Part shown: piece after piece, positions 1 through 5,286 of the stretch | Layout of the letters: the number at the start of each line of letters is the position of its first letter | How positions within the stretch are numbered: position 1 is the stretch's first letter | Assembly (NCBI GenBank): GCA_017411935.1 | Contig: JAFQPC010000207.1 | Span: 1 to 7,811, forward strand | From: Clostridia bacterium | GTDB taxonomy: Bacteria; Bacillota; Clostridia; Oscillospirales; CAG-272 | Direction: 5' to 3' | DNA length: 7,811 nucleotides | Notes under the pieces: model-generated | Seen by the model: only the letters and a program-made list of their open reading frames with translations | Told to the model about the DNA's origin: nothing | Databases searched by the model: none | Translations under genes and position numbers: made by a program

Positions 1-412
1 AGAAGGCAGACTGCGAACGGCCGTAAACGATCTGCAGGAACAGCTCTCTCATGGCGGTGTTGATGGCATCGCAAACGAGGTCGGTGTTCAGTGCTTCGAG
101 AAGCGTCTTACCGGGAAGGATCTCTGCTGCCATTGCTGCGGAATGGGTCATACCCGAGCAGCCGATGGTCTCCACGAGAGCTTCCTCGATGATACCGTTC
201 TTAACGTTCAGGGACAGCTTACATGCGCCCTGCTGGGGTGCACACCAGCCCACACCGTGGGTGTATGCGGAAATGTCGGTAATTTCCTTTGCCTGTACCC
301 ACTTTCCCTCCTCCGGAATGGGAGCGGGACCGTGGTTGGGGCCCTTTGCTACGACGCACATCTTTGCTACTTCTGCGCTCATAGCGTACTCGCAAGAAAA
401 TTCTTTGCTCAT
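1..412 (-). CDS. NifU/IscU-like Fe-S cluster assembly scaffold protein (C-terminus beyond window)
   Basis: The visible part is 137 codons from an ATG at 412, preceded by a GGAG ribosome site 8 nt upstream; the gene continues past the left edge. The fold signature is that of the NifU N-terminal/IscU family, whose members assemble Fe-S clusters on conserved cysteines in the cytosol. Residues 63-80 (ACKLSLNVKNGIIEEALV) match the IscU strand segment, and residues 82-96 (TIGCSGMTHSAAMAA) match the IscU loop that carries the second cluster cysteine. Candidate ligands are C57, C64, C85 and C114. An N-terminal extension of about 45 residues precedes the IscU-like core, as I recall for the clostridial scaffold proteins encoded next to GGGtGRT proteins; that partner would lie outside the window. 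It starts 33 bp after pduL stops, with no terminator between them, so the two are probably co-transcribed. The family assignment is fairly secure; the exact client is unknown. Confidence 0.8.
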   Translation of the reverse strand, partial: MSKEFSCEYAMSAEVAKMCVVAKGPNHGPAPIPEEGKWVQAKEITDISAYTHGVGWCAPQQGACKLSLNVKNGIIEEALVETIGCSGMTHSAAMAAEILPGKTLLEALNTDLVCDAINTAMRELFLQIVYGRSQSAF

Positions 413-445
413 GATTTTATCTCCTTTGTAAAATATTAAACAAAT

Positions 446-1018
446 TTACTTAATGATCTCGCCCGTAACGTAGCCTGCCGCGCCTGCCGCATTAGCTTCG
501 TCGGTGTCGATATGCATTGCCAGCGCGAACTTTTCGGATACGCGAACAACAACGTCGTCAAAGATCAGAGGACGAGCGGTGTCGAGACGAACCATAACGA
601 TATCCTTGTCCGAAACACCCAGCTCTGCCGCATCTGCGGGAGTCATGTGAATGTGTCTCTTTGCAACGATAACGCCCTCGGAGAGCTCTACCTCGCCGCA
701 AGGACCAACGAGCTTACAAGCAACACTGCCTGCAACGTCGCCCGACTCACGAACGGGAACGCAAACGAGACCTGCCGTACGAGCATCGGTCAGCGAAAGC
801 TCAACCTGACTTGCGGGACGGGTGGGTCCGAGAATACTTGCCTTGATAGATCCCTTAGGTCCTACGATCGTTACCTTTTCCTCGCAAGCGAACTGACCGG
901 GCTGGCTGAGGTCCTTCTTGTTGGTGAGCTGGTAGCCTGCACCGAACAGAGTCTCAACGTCCTCCTTCGTCAGATGTACGTGTCTTGCCGAGGTTTCAAC
1001 CAAAAAATTCTTTGCCAT
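446..1018 (-). CDS. pduL: PduL-type phosphate acyltransferase (phosphotransacetylase)
   Basis: This is a 190-residue PduL-family enzyme. The family exchanges CoA and phosphate on short acyl groups (acetyl- or propanoyl-CoA to acyl phosphate) and is unrelated to Pta. Two duplicated barrel domains are visible. The first begins with the metal-binding H13-V-H15, and the second with R121-H-I-H124-M; H169, in MHIDTDEANAAG, matches the position of a further zinc-ligand histidine in the family. The conserved stretch GPTRPASQVELSLTDAR (64-80) is also typical. The protein begins almost directly at the catalytic domain, so it lacks the N-terminal encapsulation peptide found on microcompartment PduLs. 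I infer a cytosolic role in fermentative ATP formation via acetate kinase, which is not in the window. The start ATG has a GAGGG site 7 nt upstream. Transcription is from the promoter at 1077-1105. The Fe-S scaffold gene follows 33 bp downstream. Confidence 0.93.
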   Translation of the reverse strand: MAKNFLVETSARHVHLTKEDVETLFGAGYQLTNKKDLSQPGQFACEEKVTIVGPKGSIKASILGPTRPASQVELSLTDARTAGLVCVPVRESGDVAGSVACKLVGPCGEVELSEGVIVAKRHIHMTPADAAELGVSDKDIVMVRLDTARPLIFDDVVVRVSEKFALAMHIDTDEANAAGAAGYVTGEIIK

Positions 1019-1076
1019 TTTTTATCCCTCACTATGTAATTAAACTGCATGCAGACAAAATTGCCCACACATCGTT

Positions 1077-1105
1077 ATTATATCACATTTTTTTTGATTT
1101 GTAAA
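1077..1105 (-). promoter_or_regulatory. Sigma-A promoter of pduL
   Basis: On the minus strand TTTACA (1105-1100) and TATAAT (1082-1077) are separated by exactly 17 nt, a near-consensus vegetative promoter. The predicted start near 1070 leaves a leader of about 50 nt before the pduL ATG. Its -35 box lies 2 bp from the -35 box of the divergent tepA promoter. Confidence 0.85.
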
Positions 1106-1107
1106 GA

Positions 1108-1136
1108 TTGAAAACCGACTTTTTGGCAAATAATAT
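1108..1136 (+). promoter_or_regulatory. Sigma-A promoter of tepA
   Basis: TTGAAA (1108-1113) and TAATAT (1131-1136) are separated by 17 nt. The predicted start near 1143 gives a leader of about 24 nt containing a GGAG ribosome site before the ATG at 1167. A second possible pair, TTGGCA with TATAAA 17 nt further on, would start transcription on top of the ribosome site and is less likely. Confidence 0.7.
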
Positions 1137-1166
1137 CAATAAAATTATAAAAAACACGGAGAAATT

Positions 1167-1859
1167 ATGGCAGAGCAAGAAAATTCGAAGAACGAGACAC
1201 TCGACCGTCTCGAGGAAATTGAAAAAAGCGGTGGGGTACTGACACACGCAAAAGAGGGCGCGATCCAATGTCTTTCGATCATCGGACAGATCGAGGGGCA
1301 CTATTTTCTCCCCGATGGTCAAAAGGCGACCAAATACGAGCACATCATTCCTCTGCTCGTTTCGATGGAGCAGGACGACACGGTCGACGGACTCCTGATC
1401 GTTCTCAACACAATGGGCGGCGACGTTGAAGCGGGGCTCGCGCTTGCCGAGATGATCGCGTCGATGACAAAGCCGAGCGTCTCGCTGGTGCTCGGCGGGG
1501 GGCATTCGATCGGAGTGCCGCTTGCGACCTCGGCAGATCGCTCGTTTATCGTTCCGTCGGCAACGATGACCGTCCACCCCGTACGGATCAATGGGCTTGT
1601 GGTGGGGGTGCCGCAGACCTTTCATTATTTCAACGAAATGCAGAAGCGGATCATTAAGTTTATCTGCGACCATTCGAGAGCCAAGCCCGACGAGGTGCGC
1701 GAGCTGATGATGCGACCCGACGAAATCGCGACCGACGTCGGCTCGATCATCGACGGCGACGAAGCGGTGAGGTACGGCATCATCGACGAGGTCGGCGGGC
1801 TGTCCGATGCCCTCAATGCTCTCAAAAAAATGATTGAGGAGAAGAAAAAAGCGAAATAA
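1167..1859 (+). CDS. tepA: TepA-like ClpP-family serine protease
   Basis: This 230-residue protein belongs to the ClpP/crotonase-fold peptidase family (S14) and most resembles TepA (translocation-enhancing protein, B. subtilis YmfB). The substrate-strand segment DGLLIVLNTMGGDVEAGLA (74-92) is typical. The nucleophile is S114 in GGGHSIGVPLA, the histidine is H137 in MTVHPVR, and D190 in IATDVGSIIDGDEA is the likely third residue; the tail YGIIDEVGG (203-211) is a ClpP-family signature. There is no signal peptide or membrane segment, so it is probably cytosolic. The N-terminal 25 residues are charged, and the C-terminus is a lysine-rich tail. No ATPase partner is adjacent. The start ATG has GGAG upstream. 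Its last 31 coding and stop bases, plus 3 beyond, are duplicated exactly at 3876-3909. The family is secure; the cellular substrate is unknown, and a secretion-related role rests only on the TepA name. Confidence 0.85.
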   Translation: MAEQENSKNETLDRLEEIEKSGGVLTHAKEGAIQCLSIIGQIEGHYFLPDGQKATKYEHIIPLLVSMEQDDTVDGLLIVLNTMGGDVEAGLALAEMIASMTKPSVSLVLGGGHSIGVPLATSADRSFIVPSATMTVHPVRINGLVVGVPQTFHYFNEMQKRIIKFICDHSRAKPDEVRELMMRPDEIATDVGSIIDGDEAVRYGIIDEVGGLSDALNALKKMIEEKKKAK

Positions 1860-1862
1860 GAA
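1829..1862. repeat. 34-bp direct repeat, copy 1 (tepA 3' end)
   Basis: The last 31 bases of tepA (including its TAA) and the next 3 bases recur without mismatch at 3876-3909, 2047 bp away and in the same orientation. Between the copies lie the tepA terminator, the bspA-like gene and its leader and promoter. Confidence 0.95.
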
Positions 1863-1863
1863 C

Positions 1864-1897
1864 AGCAGCGGTTCAAATTGAACCGCCGCTATTTTGT
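1864..1897 (+). terminator. Rho-independent terminator of tepA
   Basis: The 7-bp stem GCGGTTC/GAACCGC (1868-1874 with 1880-1886) has a 5-nt loop and extends by AGC/GCT across one A-C mismatch. ATTTTGTTATTT follows on the plus strand. It sits between the convergent tepA and bspA-like genes; on the minus strand the run of T is weak, so termination there is less certain. Confidence 0.75.
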
Positions 1898-1900
1898 TAT

Positions 1901-3598
1901 TTAAGATTCGCTTGGAACGTAATTAAAATGGATCGTTGCAGAAGAAGGAATATCCGCTTGCGATTTATCAATCGCATTCCATTCTTCTTCCGTGCCTGTG
2001 AAATAAATATCGGTCAATCTATAGCAACCATAGAACGCCTCATCACCAATACTCGTGACACTGTCGGAAATCGTAATGCTCGTCAAGCTACTGCAACCTA
2101 TGAACGCCGCATAGCCAATACTCGTGACGCTGTCGGGAATTTCGATGCTCGTCAAGCTACTGCAATTTTTGAACGCCTCATTTGCAATCGTTTTCGTTCC
2201 GTCCTTGATTGTATAAGCATCCGAAATGGTGTTGTTTGCATCTATTAAATGATTTCCGATATACAGTACATCATTTTCCCAATTGCTTTCGTTATTGTAA
2301 TATGCCGTGTTATAGAACGCAGAAATTCCAATGCTCGTGACGCTGTCGGGAATCGTTACGCTCGTCAAGCTGCTACAACCAAAGAACGCCTCATCACCAA
2401 TACTCGTGACGCTGTTGCCAATTGTAACGCTCGTCAAGCTGCTACAACCAGAGAACGCCTCATCACCAATACTCGTGACGCTGTTGCCAATTGCAACGCT
2501 CGTCAAGCTACTGCAACTAGAGAACGCATAATAGCCAATGCTCGTTACGCTATCGGGAATTGTGATACTCGTCAAGCTATCGCAACCAACGAACGCCTGC
2601 TCGCCAATGCTCGTGACACTGTCGGGAAGTGTAACACTAGTTAAGCTATCGCAGCCAACAAAAGCAGACTCGTCAATGGTCGTTCCACCCGTAATTACGA
2701 CTGTTTTTAAGGAAGACGGAACAAAGGAACCGTGTTCATCATAATTGTTAGTTCCAAAAATATATCCAAAATTCGTATTCGGGCTGCCATCCTTCGTTGC
2801 ACCCACAAAAGGAATCGTAATACTCATCAAACTATCACAACGCAAAAACGCACCATTGCCAATACTCGTCACGCTGTCAGGTATCGTAATACTAATCAAG
2901 CCACTGCAACCTCTGAACGCATAAGAGCCAATGCTCGTCACGCTGTCGGGAATCGTAACGCTGAACATTCCATCGCAAAATTCCGTCGTAAAAGCATACT
3001 CCCCAATCTGTGTGACGGCTTTCCCTTCATAAGTCGACGGAATGATAATTTCCTCAACTTTATAACTGTAAACACGGGAAATCTCATATGTACCGTCATC
3101 CAATAAGGTATATTCAAAATCAAGGACCGCGGAATCATCATCCGGAATATCATCAATACCGGGAACTCCTTGGCTTACATCTTCGTTCTGACCGAGAGCA
3201 GGCTTTTCTTCGTAGGTCGTGTAGTCACAATTTTTGCAGGTCACATAAGCATCCCAACCGATTTCGGTACAAGTGGGAGATTTTGCTTCGTGCTCTACTT
3301 CGGAATGACCAAGGGCAGGAATTGCCTCGGTTTCTGTTTTCGAACAAGTTGAGCAAACTCTTTGCTTACTTCCCTCTTCGGTACATTTTGCTTCCTTTAC
3401 CATCGTCCACTCGCCAAAGTTATGCTCGTGTGAATTTTTCGATGAGGTTTTCTTGCTTCCACTGTCCGTTTCCGTTATATGATTCTCCGTCGGCTTTTGT
3501 GTTTCTAGCGTATTTCTCATCAAAACAATTGCCACGAAAAGGACTACAATTACCACAAGAAAAATTACGAGGCAAATAATCTTTGCGTGTTTTTTCAT
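1901..3598 (-). CDS. BspA-type leucine-rich repeat surface protein, membrane-anchored
   Basis: The protein has 565 residues. Residues 7-27 form one hydrophobic segment after a KKHAK start, an uncleaved-looking N-terminal anchor; there is no C-terminal LPXTG motif. A Ser/Thr/Lys-rich linker follows. Residues 57-136 hold two related cysteine modules (HNFGEWT...C72...C82xxC85...ALGH and C110...C121xxC124...ALG), common in clostridial surface proteins. From about residue 190 there are twelve LRR_5/BspA repeats of about 23 residues (consensus VTSIGxxAFxGCSSLTSITIPDS). Two are interrupted by longer islands (about 255-295 and 420-455). The C-terminus FTGTEEEWNAI...ATIHFNY is a frequent ending of such proteins. 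BspA proteins in other bacteria act in adhesion; here that is inference. The ATG has an AGGAG site. The gene is AT-rich compared with its neighbours, has its own promoter, and lies between 34-bp direct repeats, which suggests acquisition. Confidence 0.9.
   Translation of the reverse strand: MKKHAKIICLVIFLVVIVVLFVAIVLMRNTLETQKPTENHITETDSGSKKTSSKNSHEHNFGEWTMVKEAKCTEEGSKQRVCSTCSKTETEAIPALGHSEVEHEAKSPTCTEIGWDAYVTCKNCDYTTYEEKPALGQNEDVSQGVPGIDDIPDDDSAVLDFEYTLLDDGTYEISRVYSYKVEEIIIPSTYEGKAVTQIGEYAFTTEFCDGMFSVTIPDSVTSIGSYAFRGCSGLISITIPDSVTSIGNGAFLRCDSLMSITIPFVGATKDGSPNTNFGYIFGTNNYDEHGSFVPSSLKTVVITGGTTIDESAFVGCDSLTSVTLPDSVTSIGEQAFVGCDSLTSITIPDSVTSIGYYAFSSCSSLTSVAIGNSVTSIGDEAFSGCSSLTSVTIGNSVTSIGDEAFFGCSSLTSVTIPDSVTSIGISAFYNTAYYNNESNWENDVLYIGNHLIDANNTISDAYTIKDGTKTIANEAFKNCSSLTSIEIPDSVTSIGYAAFIGCSSLTSITISDSVTSIGDEAFYGCYRLTDIYFTGTEEEWNAIDKSQADIPSSATIHFNYVPSES
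2330..2660 (-). repeat. 69-bp tandem repeats encoding LRR units
   Basis: Within the bspA-like gene the 23-residue repeats are also similar in DNA, with a 69-bp period; the units at 2401-2469 and 2470-2538 differ at few positions. Such homogeneity permits copy-number change by recombination or slippage. It also keeps the opposite strand open, producing spurious reading frames. Confidence 0.85.
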
Positions 3599-3612
3599 TT
3601 TATCTTTCTCCT

Positions 3613-3663
3613 AAAAACAAAAAGTGCGTACAACCGCAGTCATACGCACCAAAAACGTACGAC
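3613..3663 (-). promoter_or_regulatory. Candidate terminator/antiterminator switch before bspA-like gene
   Basis: Reading the minus strand, bases 3649-3624 form an 11-bp stem (two G-U pairs) closed by a TGCG tetraloop on a C-G pair, followed by TTTTTGTTTTT and then directly by the AGGAG ribosome site. This is a good intrinsic terminator placed in front of the gene it would block. Just upstream, GTCGTACG (3663-3656) can pair over 8 bp with CGTATGAC, which is part of the terminator 5' arm. The two hairpins therefore exclude each other, as in an attenuator. Confidence 0.6.
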
Positions 3664-3672
3664 TCCATTGTT

Positions 3673-3800
3673 GCTACACAAATGATTTTCAAATACCTTG
3701 GTTATGTAAAACGACCCAAAAAGCATACAAAAACGGAGCATACGTTTTTTTCAAAAAAACATATGCTTTTCGGGCATTTCTCGGTATTCATTTATGTGGC
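3673..3800 (-). ncRNA. Candidate structured leader domain (riboswitch-like) of bspA-like gene
   Basis: The predicted transcript begins at about 3800 with GCCACATAAATG, which pairs with CATTTGTGTAGC at 3684-3673 (10 Watson-Crick pairs, one wobble, one mismatch). Continuing inward, AATACC (3788-3783) pairs with GGTATT (3697-3692), and a 13-bp stem joins 3774-3762 with 3727-3715. An alternative inner hairpin (3766-3754 with 3750-3738) would break the 13-bp stem. The outer stem closes right at the 5' end and the terminator switch follows 10 nt later, so the layout is aptamer plus expression platform. I recognise no known riboswitch class. It could instead be a palindromic insertion. Confidence 0.45.
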
Positions 3801-3806
3801 AGTTTC

Positions 3807-3835
3807 ATTGTAGCACAATTTTCCTTTTTTGTAAA
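3807..3835 (-). promoter_or_regulatory. Sigma-A promoter of bspA-like gene
   Basis: TTTACA (3835-3830) and TACAAT (3812-3807) on the minus strand are 17 nt apart. The predicted start near 3800 is about 200 nt from the ATG, so the transcript has a long leader. Confidence 0.8.
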
Positions 3836-3875
3836 GTATTTTCAACAAAAATCATTTTGCTCGATGCCATCAGAG

Positions 3876-3909
3876 AATGATTGAGGAGAAGAAAAAAGCG
3901 AAATAAGAA
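3876..3909. repeat. 34-bp direct repeat, copy 2 (detached tepA 3' end)
   Basis: This is identical to 1829-1862 and would read MIEEKKKAK plus TAA if it were in a gene, but no tepA coding sequence precedes it. The roughly 16 bases before it (from 3861) still resemble the corresponding tepA bases imperfectly, with a 1-nt gap, and would read LDAIR against LNALK. It looks like a displaced or diverged tepA tail. Confidence 0.9.
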
Positions 3910-3917
3910 TGACGAAA

Positions 3918-4023
3918 GCCTCCCTTTTGAGGGAGAGGGACCACGAAGTGGTGGAAGGAGTTTTTCTTAGTATTCAGTAACTCCCTCAGTCAGCTTCGCT
4001 GACAGCTCCCTCGGGAGGGAGCC
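3918..4023. mobile_element. MITE-like palindromic repeat, about 106 bp, no coding capacity
   Basis: The left end (3918-3935) and the right end (4006-4023) are inverted copies of an 18-bp GC-rich end with about 14 matches; each end is itself a small hairpin. Inside them lie two more hairpins with GAA or TTC loops (CCAC-GAA-GTGG at 3941-3951 and a GTCAGC/GCTGAC stem at 3989-4003), then inverted AAGGAGTTTTT-like and GAGGGAGTTAC-like arms around an AT-rich centre. I recall very similar elements scattered through gut Clostridia genomes. No clear target duplication is visible. Confidence 0.65.
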
Positions 4024-4024
4024 T

Positions 4025-4068
4025 AAAAAAGTGCGGCGGTTCTTTGGTTTACCCAAAAGAACCGCCGC
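4025..4068 (-). terminator. Rho-independent terminator of the spoIIA operon
   Basis: On the minus strand a strong GC-rich stem (4068-4053 with 4047-4033, one bulged T) with a short loop is followed by AC and TTTTTT. It starts a few bases after the sigF stop codon. Confidence 0.88.
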
Positions 4069-4072
4069 CGTT

Positions 4073-4891
4073 TTATTTTCCAACGAGCTCGCCGCGAAGA
4101 AATTCCATAATTTTCTTTTCCTCGCGGGAGATCTTGACCTGCGTTACGCCGAGGCGTTCCGCCGTTTGCTGTTGCGTACAATTCCGATAATATCGCAGGG
4201 TAACGATCTTCTGCCAACTCTCGGGCATCTTCCCGATGGCTTGTCCGAGCGCCATTCGGTCGATCATCTGCTCCATCTCGATCGTACTTCCCTCGTCGGC
4301 GATCATCGCTCCCCACTCGACTCCGTCCTCGTCGCCAAACGCTCGTTCGGAGAGTGACACGATGGGAGAGGTCGCTTCGAGCGCCATTGCCGCGTCCTCG
4401 ATGCTGACGTCGCAAAGCTCGGCAAGCTCACTCAGTCTTGGCTCTCTTCCCTCTTCGGTTTGGATCCTCTGCTTTGCGTTCATCAGCGCCACTCCGAGCT
4501 TTTTATAGTACCGCCCGACCTTGATCGGTCCTTCGTCTCTCATATGCCGACGAAGCTCGCCGAACACGAGTGGCACGGCATAGGTCGAAAAGCAGGTTCC
4601 TCTCTCGCAATCAAAGCTCCTTACCGCCTTGATCATTCCGATCGTACCGATCTGCAAGAGATCCTCGAAATCGACGCCGCGGTCGCGAAATCGGTAGGCA
4701 AGATTTCGCAGCAGTCCTGCGTTGAGCGCGAGCAATTCTTCCATCGCGCGCTCGGATTCCTTTCCCTCGCTCTCCTGAACGAGACGAATGAGGCGCAGAT
4801 TTTCCGAGTAATCCTTTCCAGCGTTCGCGCTCTCCTCGCTCAACGGCTCGCGAGCCGTTTGTAAAGCGTTACCGTAGTTCCCTTCCCGCAT
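4073..4891 (-). CDS. sigF: RNA polymerase sporulation sigma factor SigF
   Basis: This forespore-specific sigma-70 family factor is the third gene of the spoIIA operon. From the ATG at 4891 it has 272 residues. Region 2 (about 56-120) contains DLLQIGTIGMIKAVRSFD and the -10 recognition segment CFSTYAVPLVFGELRRHMRDEG. Region 3 spans about 123-195. Region 4 (about 213-265) has the helix-turn-helix RYYRNCTQQQTAERLGVTQVKIS. The recognition helix ends SREEKK where B. subtilis SigF has SRLEKK. The ATG at 4891 has a GAGG-containing site but overlaps spoIIAB by 52 bp. Starting instead at the TTG at 4843-4841, which overlaps the spoIIAB TGA as TTGA, gives 256 residues, nearly the 255 of B. subtilis, so the start is unresolved. 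Activity should be controlled by SpoIIAB and SpoIIAA upstream. The coding sequence shows no damage. Confidence 0.93.
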   Translation of the reverse strand: MREGNYGNALQTAREPLSEESANAGKDYSENLRLIRLVQESEGKESERAMEELLALNAGLLRNLAYRFRDRGVDFEDLLQIGTIGMIKAVRSFDCERGTCFSTYAVPLVFGELRRHMRDEGPIKVGRYYKKLGVALMNAKQRIQTEEGREPRLSELAELCDVSIEDAAMALEATSPIVSLSERAFGDEDGVEWGAMIADEGSTIEMEQMIDRMALGQAIGKMPESWQKIVTLRYYRNCTQQQTAERLGVTQVKISREEKKIMEFLRGELVGK

Positions 4892-5202
4892 TTTGACGTC
4901 ACCCTCACCTTATCACAAAAGCTTTCCATGACCGTAAAGCCCATTCCGCTTCGCTCGCTTGCCGCGTCTGTGGTATAAAGCGGCTGACGCGCGAGCTTCA
5001 CGTCCTCGATACCGCAGCCTCGGTCTCGGATCTCGATCTGAAGACTGCGGTCGCTATACAGACGTACGGTTATGTAGATCACCCCCACCGTGTCGCGGTA
5101 GGCGTGTACGATGCAGTTCGTCACCGCCTCGGAGACAGCGCATTTGATGTCGGCAAGTTCGCCCGTTATGGGGTCACTCTGCGCGCAGAATGCGGCGACC
5201 AT
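4840..5202 (-). CDS. spoIIAB: Anti-sigma F factor SpoIIAB (open part; 5' end interrupted by two TAG codons)
   Basis: SpoIIAB is a GHKL-fold kinase that binds SigF and phosphorylates SpoIIAA. The open part has 120 residues and keeps all ATP-site motifs: N box SEAVTNCIVHAY with E25 and N29, G1 box RDRGCGIED (59-67), ATP-lid and G2 region ERSGMGFTVMESF (83-95), and GKGTTV (106-111). In the same frame, coding sequence continues upstream to an ATG at 5286 that overlaps the spoIIAA stop as ATGA; that full frame would give 148 residues, against 146 in B. subtilis. It is broken by TAG at codons 20 and 24. The ATG at 5202 has a weak AGGCGG site 8 nt upstream, but a product starting there would lack the first strand and the arginine matching B. 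subtilis R20, which I recall as important for partner binding. No other lesion is visible. It may be recoded, reinitiated, a fresh pseudogene, or a sequence error. Confidence 0.88.
   Translation of the reverse strand: MVAAFCAQSDPITGELADIKCAVSEAVTNCIVHAYRDTVGVIYITVRLYSDRSLQIEIRDRGCGIEDVKLARQPLYTTDAASERSGMGFTVMESFCDKVRVTSKCGKGTTVTLYKRLASR
4842..4859. repeat. 18-bp perfect palindrome at the spoIIAB-sigF junction
   Basis: AACGGCTCGCGAGCCGTT is its own reverse complement. In mRNA it can form a 7-bp stem with a CGCG loop that covers the TTGA overlap, where the alternative sigF start meets the spoIIAB stop. Confidence 0.6.
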
Positions 5203-5286
5203 CGCGCGTGCCGCCTATTCATTGACCTAATGGGACGGCAATTTGAGCTTCATTTCGTTGACGAGTTGTTTTTCTGCTCCTCTCAT
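5203..5286 (-). other. spoIIAB: 5' coding part of spoIIAB with in-frame TAG at codons 20 and 24
   Basis: From the ATG at 5286 the frame reads MRGAEKQLVNEMKLKLPSH, then TAG (5229-5227), VNE, TAG (5217-5215), AARA, and runs straight into the ATG at 5202. This matches the SpoIIAB N-terminus: B. subtilis has NEMHLEFSALSQNESFAR, and both TAG codons fall on serines of that sequence. The ATGA overlap with spoIIAA supports this as the true start. Each TAG is one C-to-A change from the serine codon TCG. Confidence 0.85.

Noticed and set aside
51..439. Plus-strand reading frames opposite the Fe-S scaffold gene
   Set aside because: The minus-strand frame encodes a recognisable NifU/IscU-like protein with a ribosome site; the plus-strand translations show no family features.
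512..1039. 175-codon plus-strand frame opposite pduL
   Set aside because: It is the antisense of a clear PduL gene, has no ribosome site and no recognisable domain.
1083..1673. 196-codon minus-strand frame overlapping tepA and the divergent promoters
   Set aside because: It runs antisense through the tepA catalytic region; its composition is Arg/His-rich as expected of a shadow frame in GC-rich DNA.
2330..2660. Regularly spaced 69-bp repeats as a possible CRISPR array
   Set aside because: Repeats are contiguous without unique spacers and translate into LRR_5 units.
1928..2744. Series of plus-strand frames with repeated NARDAVGNRNARQA-like units
   Set aside because: These are the antisense of the 69-bp LRR-coding repeats; the period is a multiple of three, so opposite frames stay open without selection.
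3613..3800. T-box or c-di-GMP riboswitch upstream of the bspA-like gene
   Set aside because: The T-box antiterminator core (AGGGTGGNACCGCG-like) and the conserved GEMM core sequences are absent, so only an unnamed structured leader is claimed.
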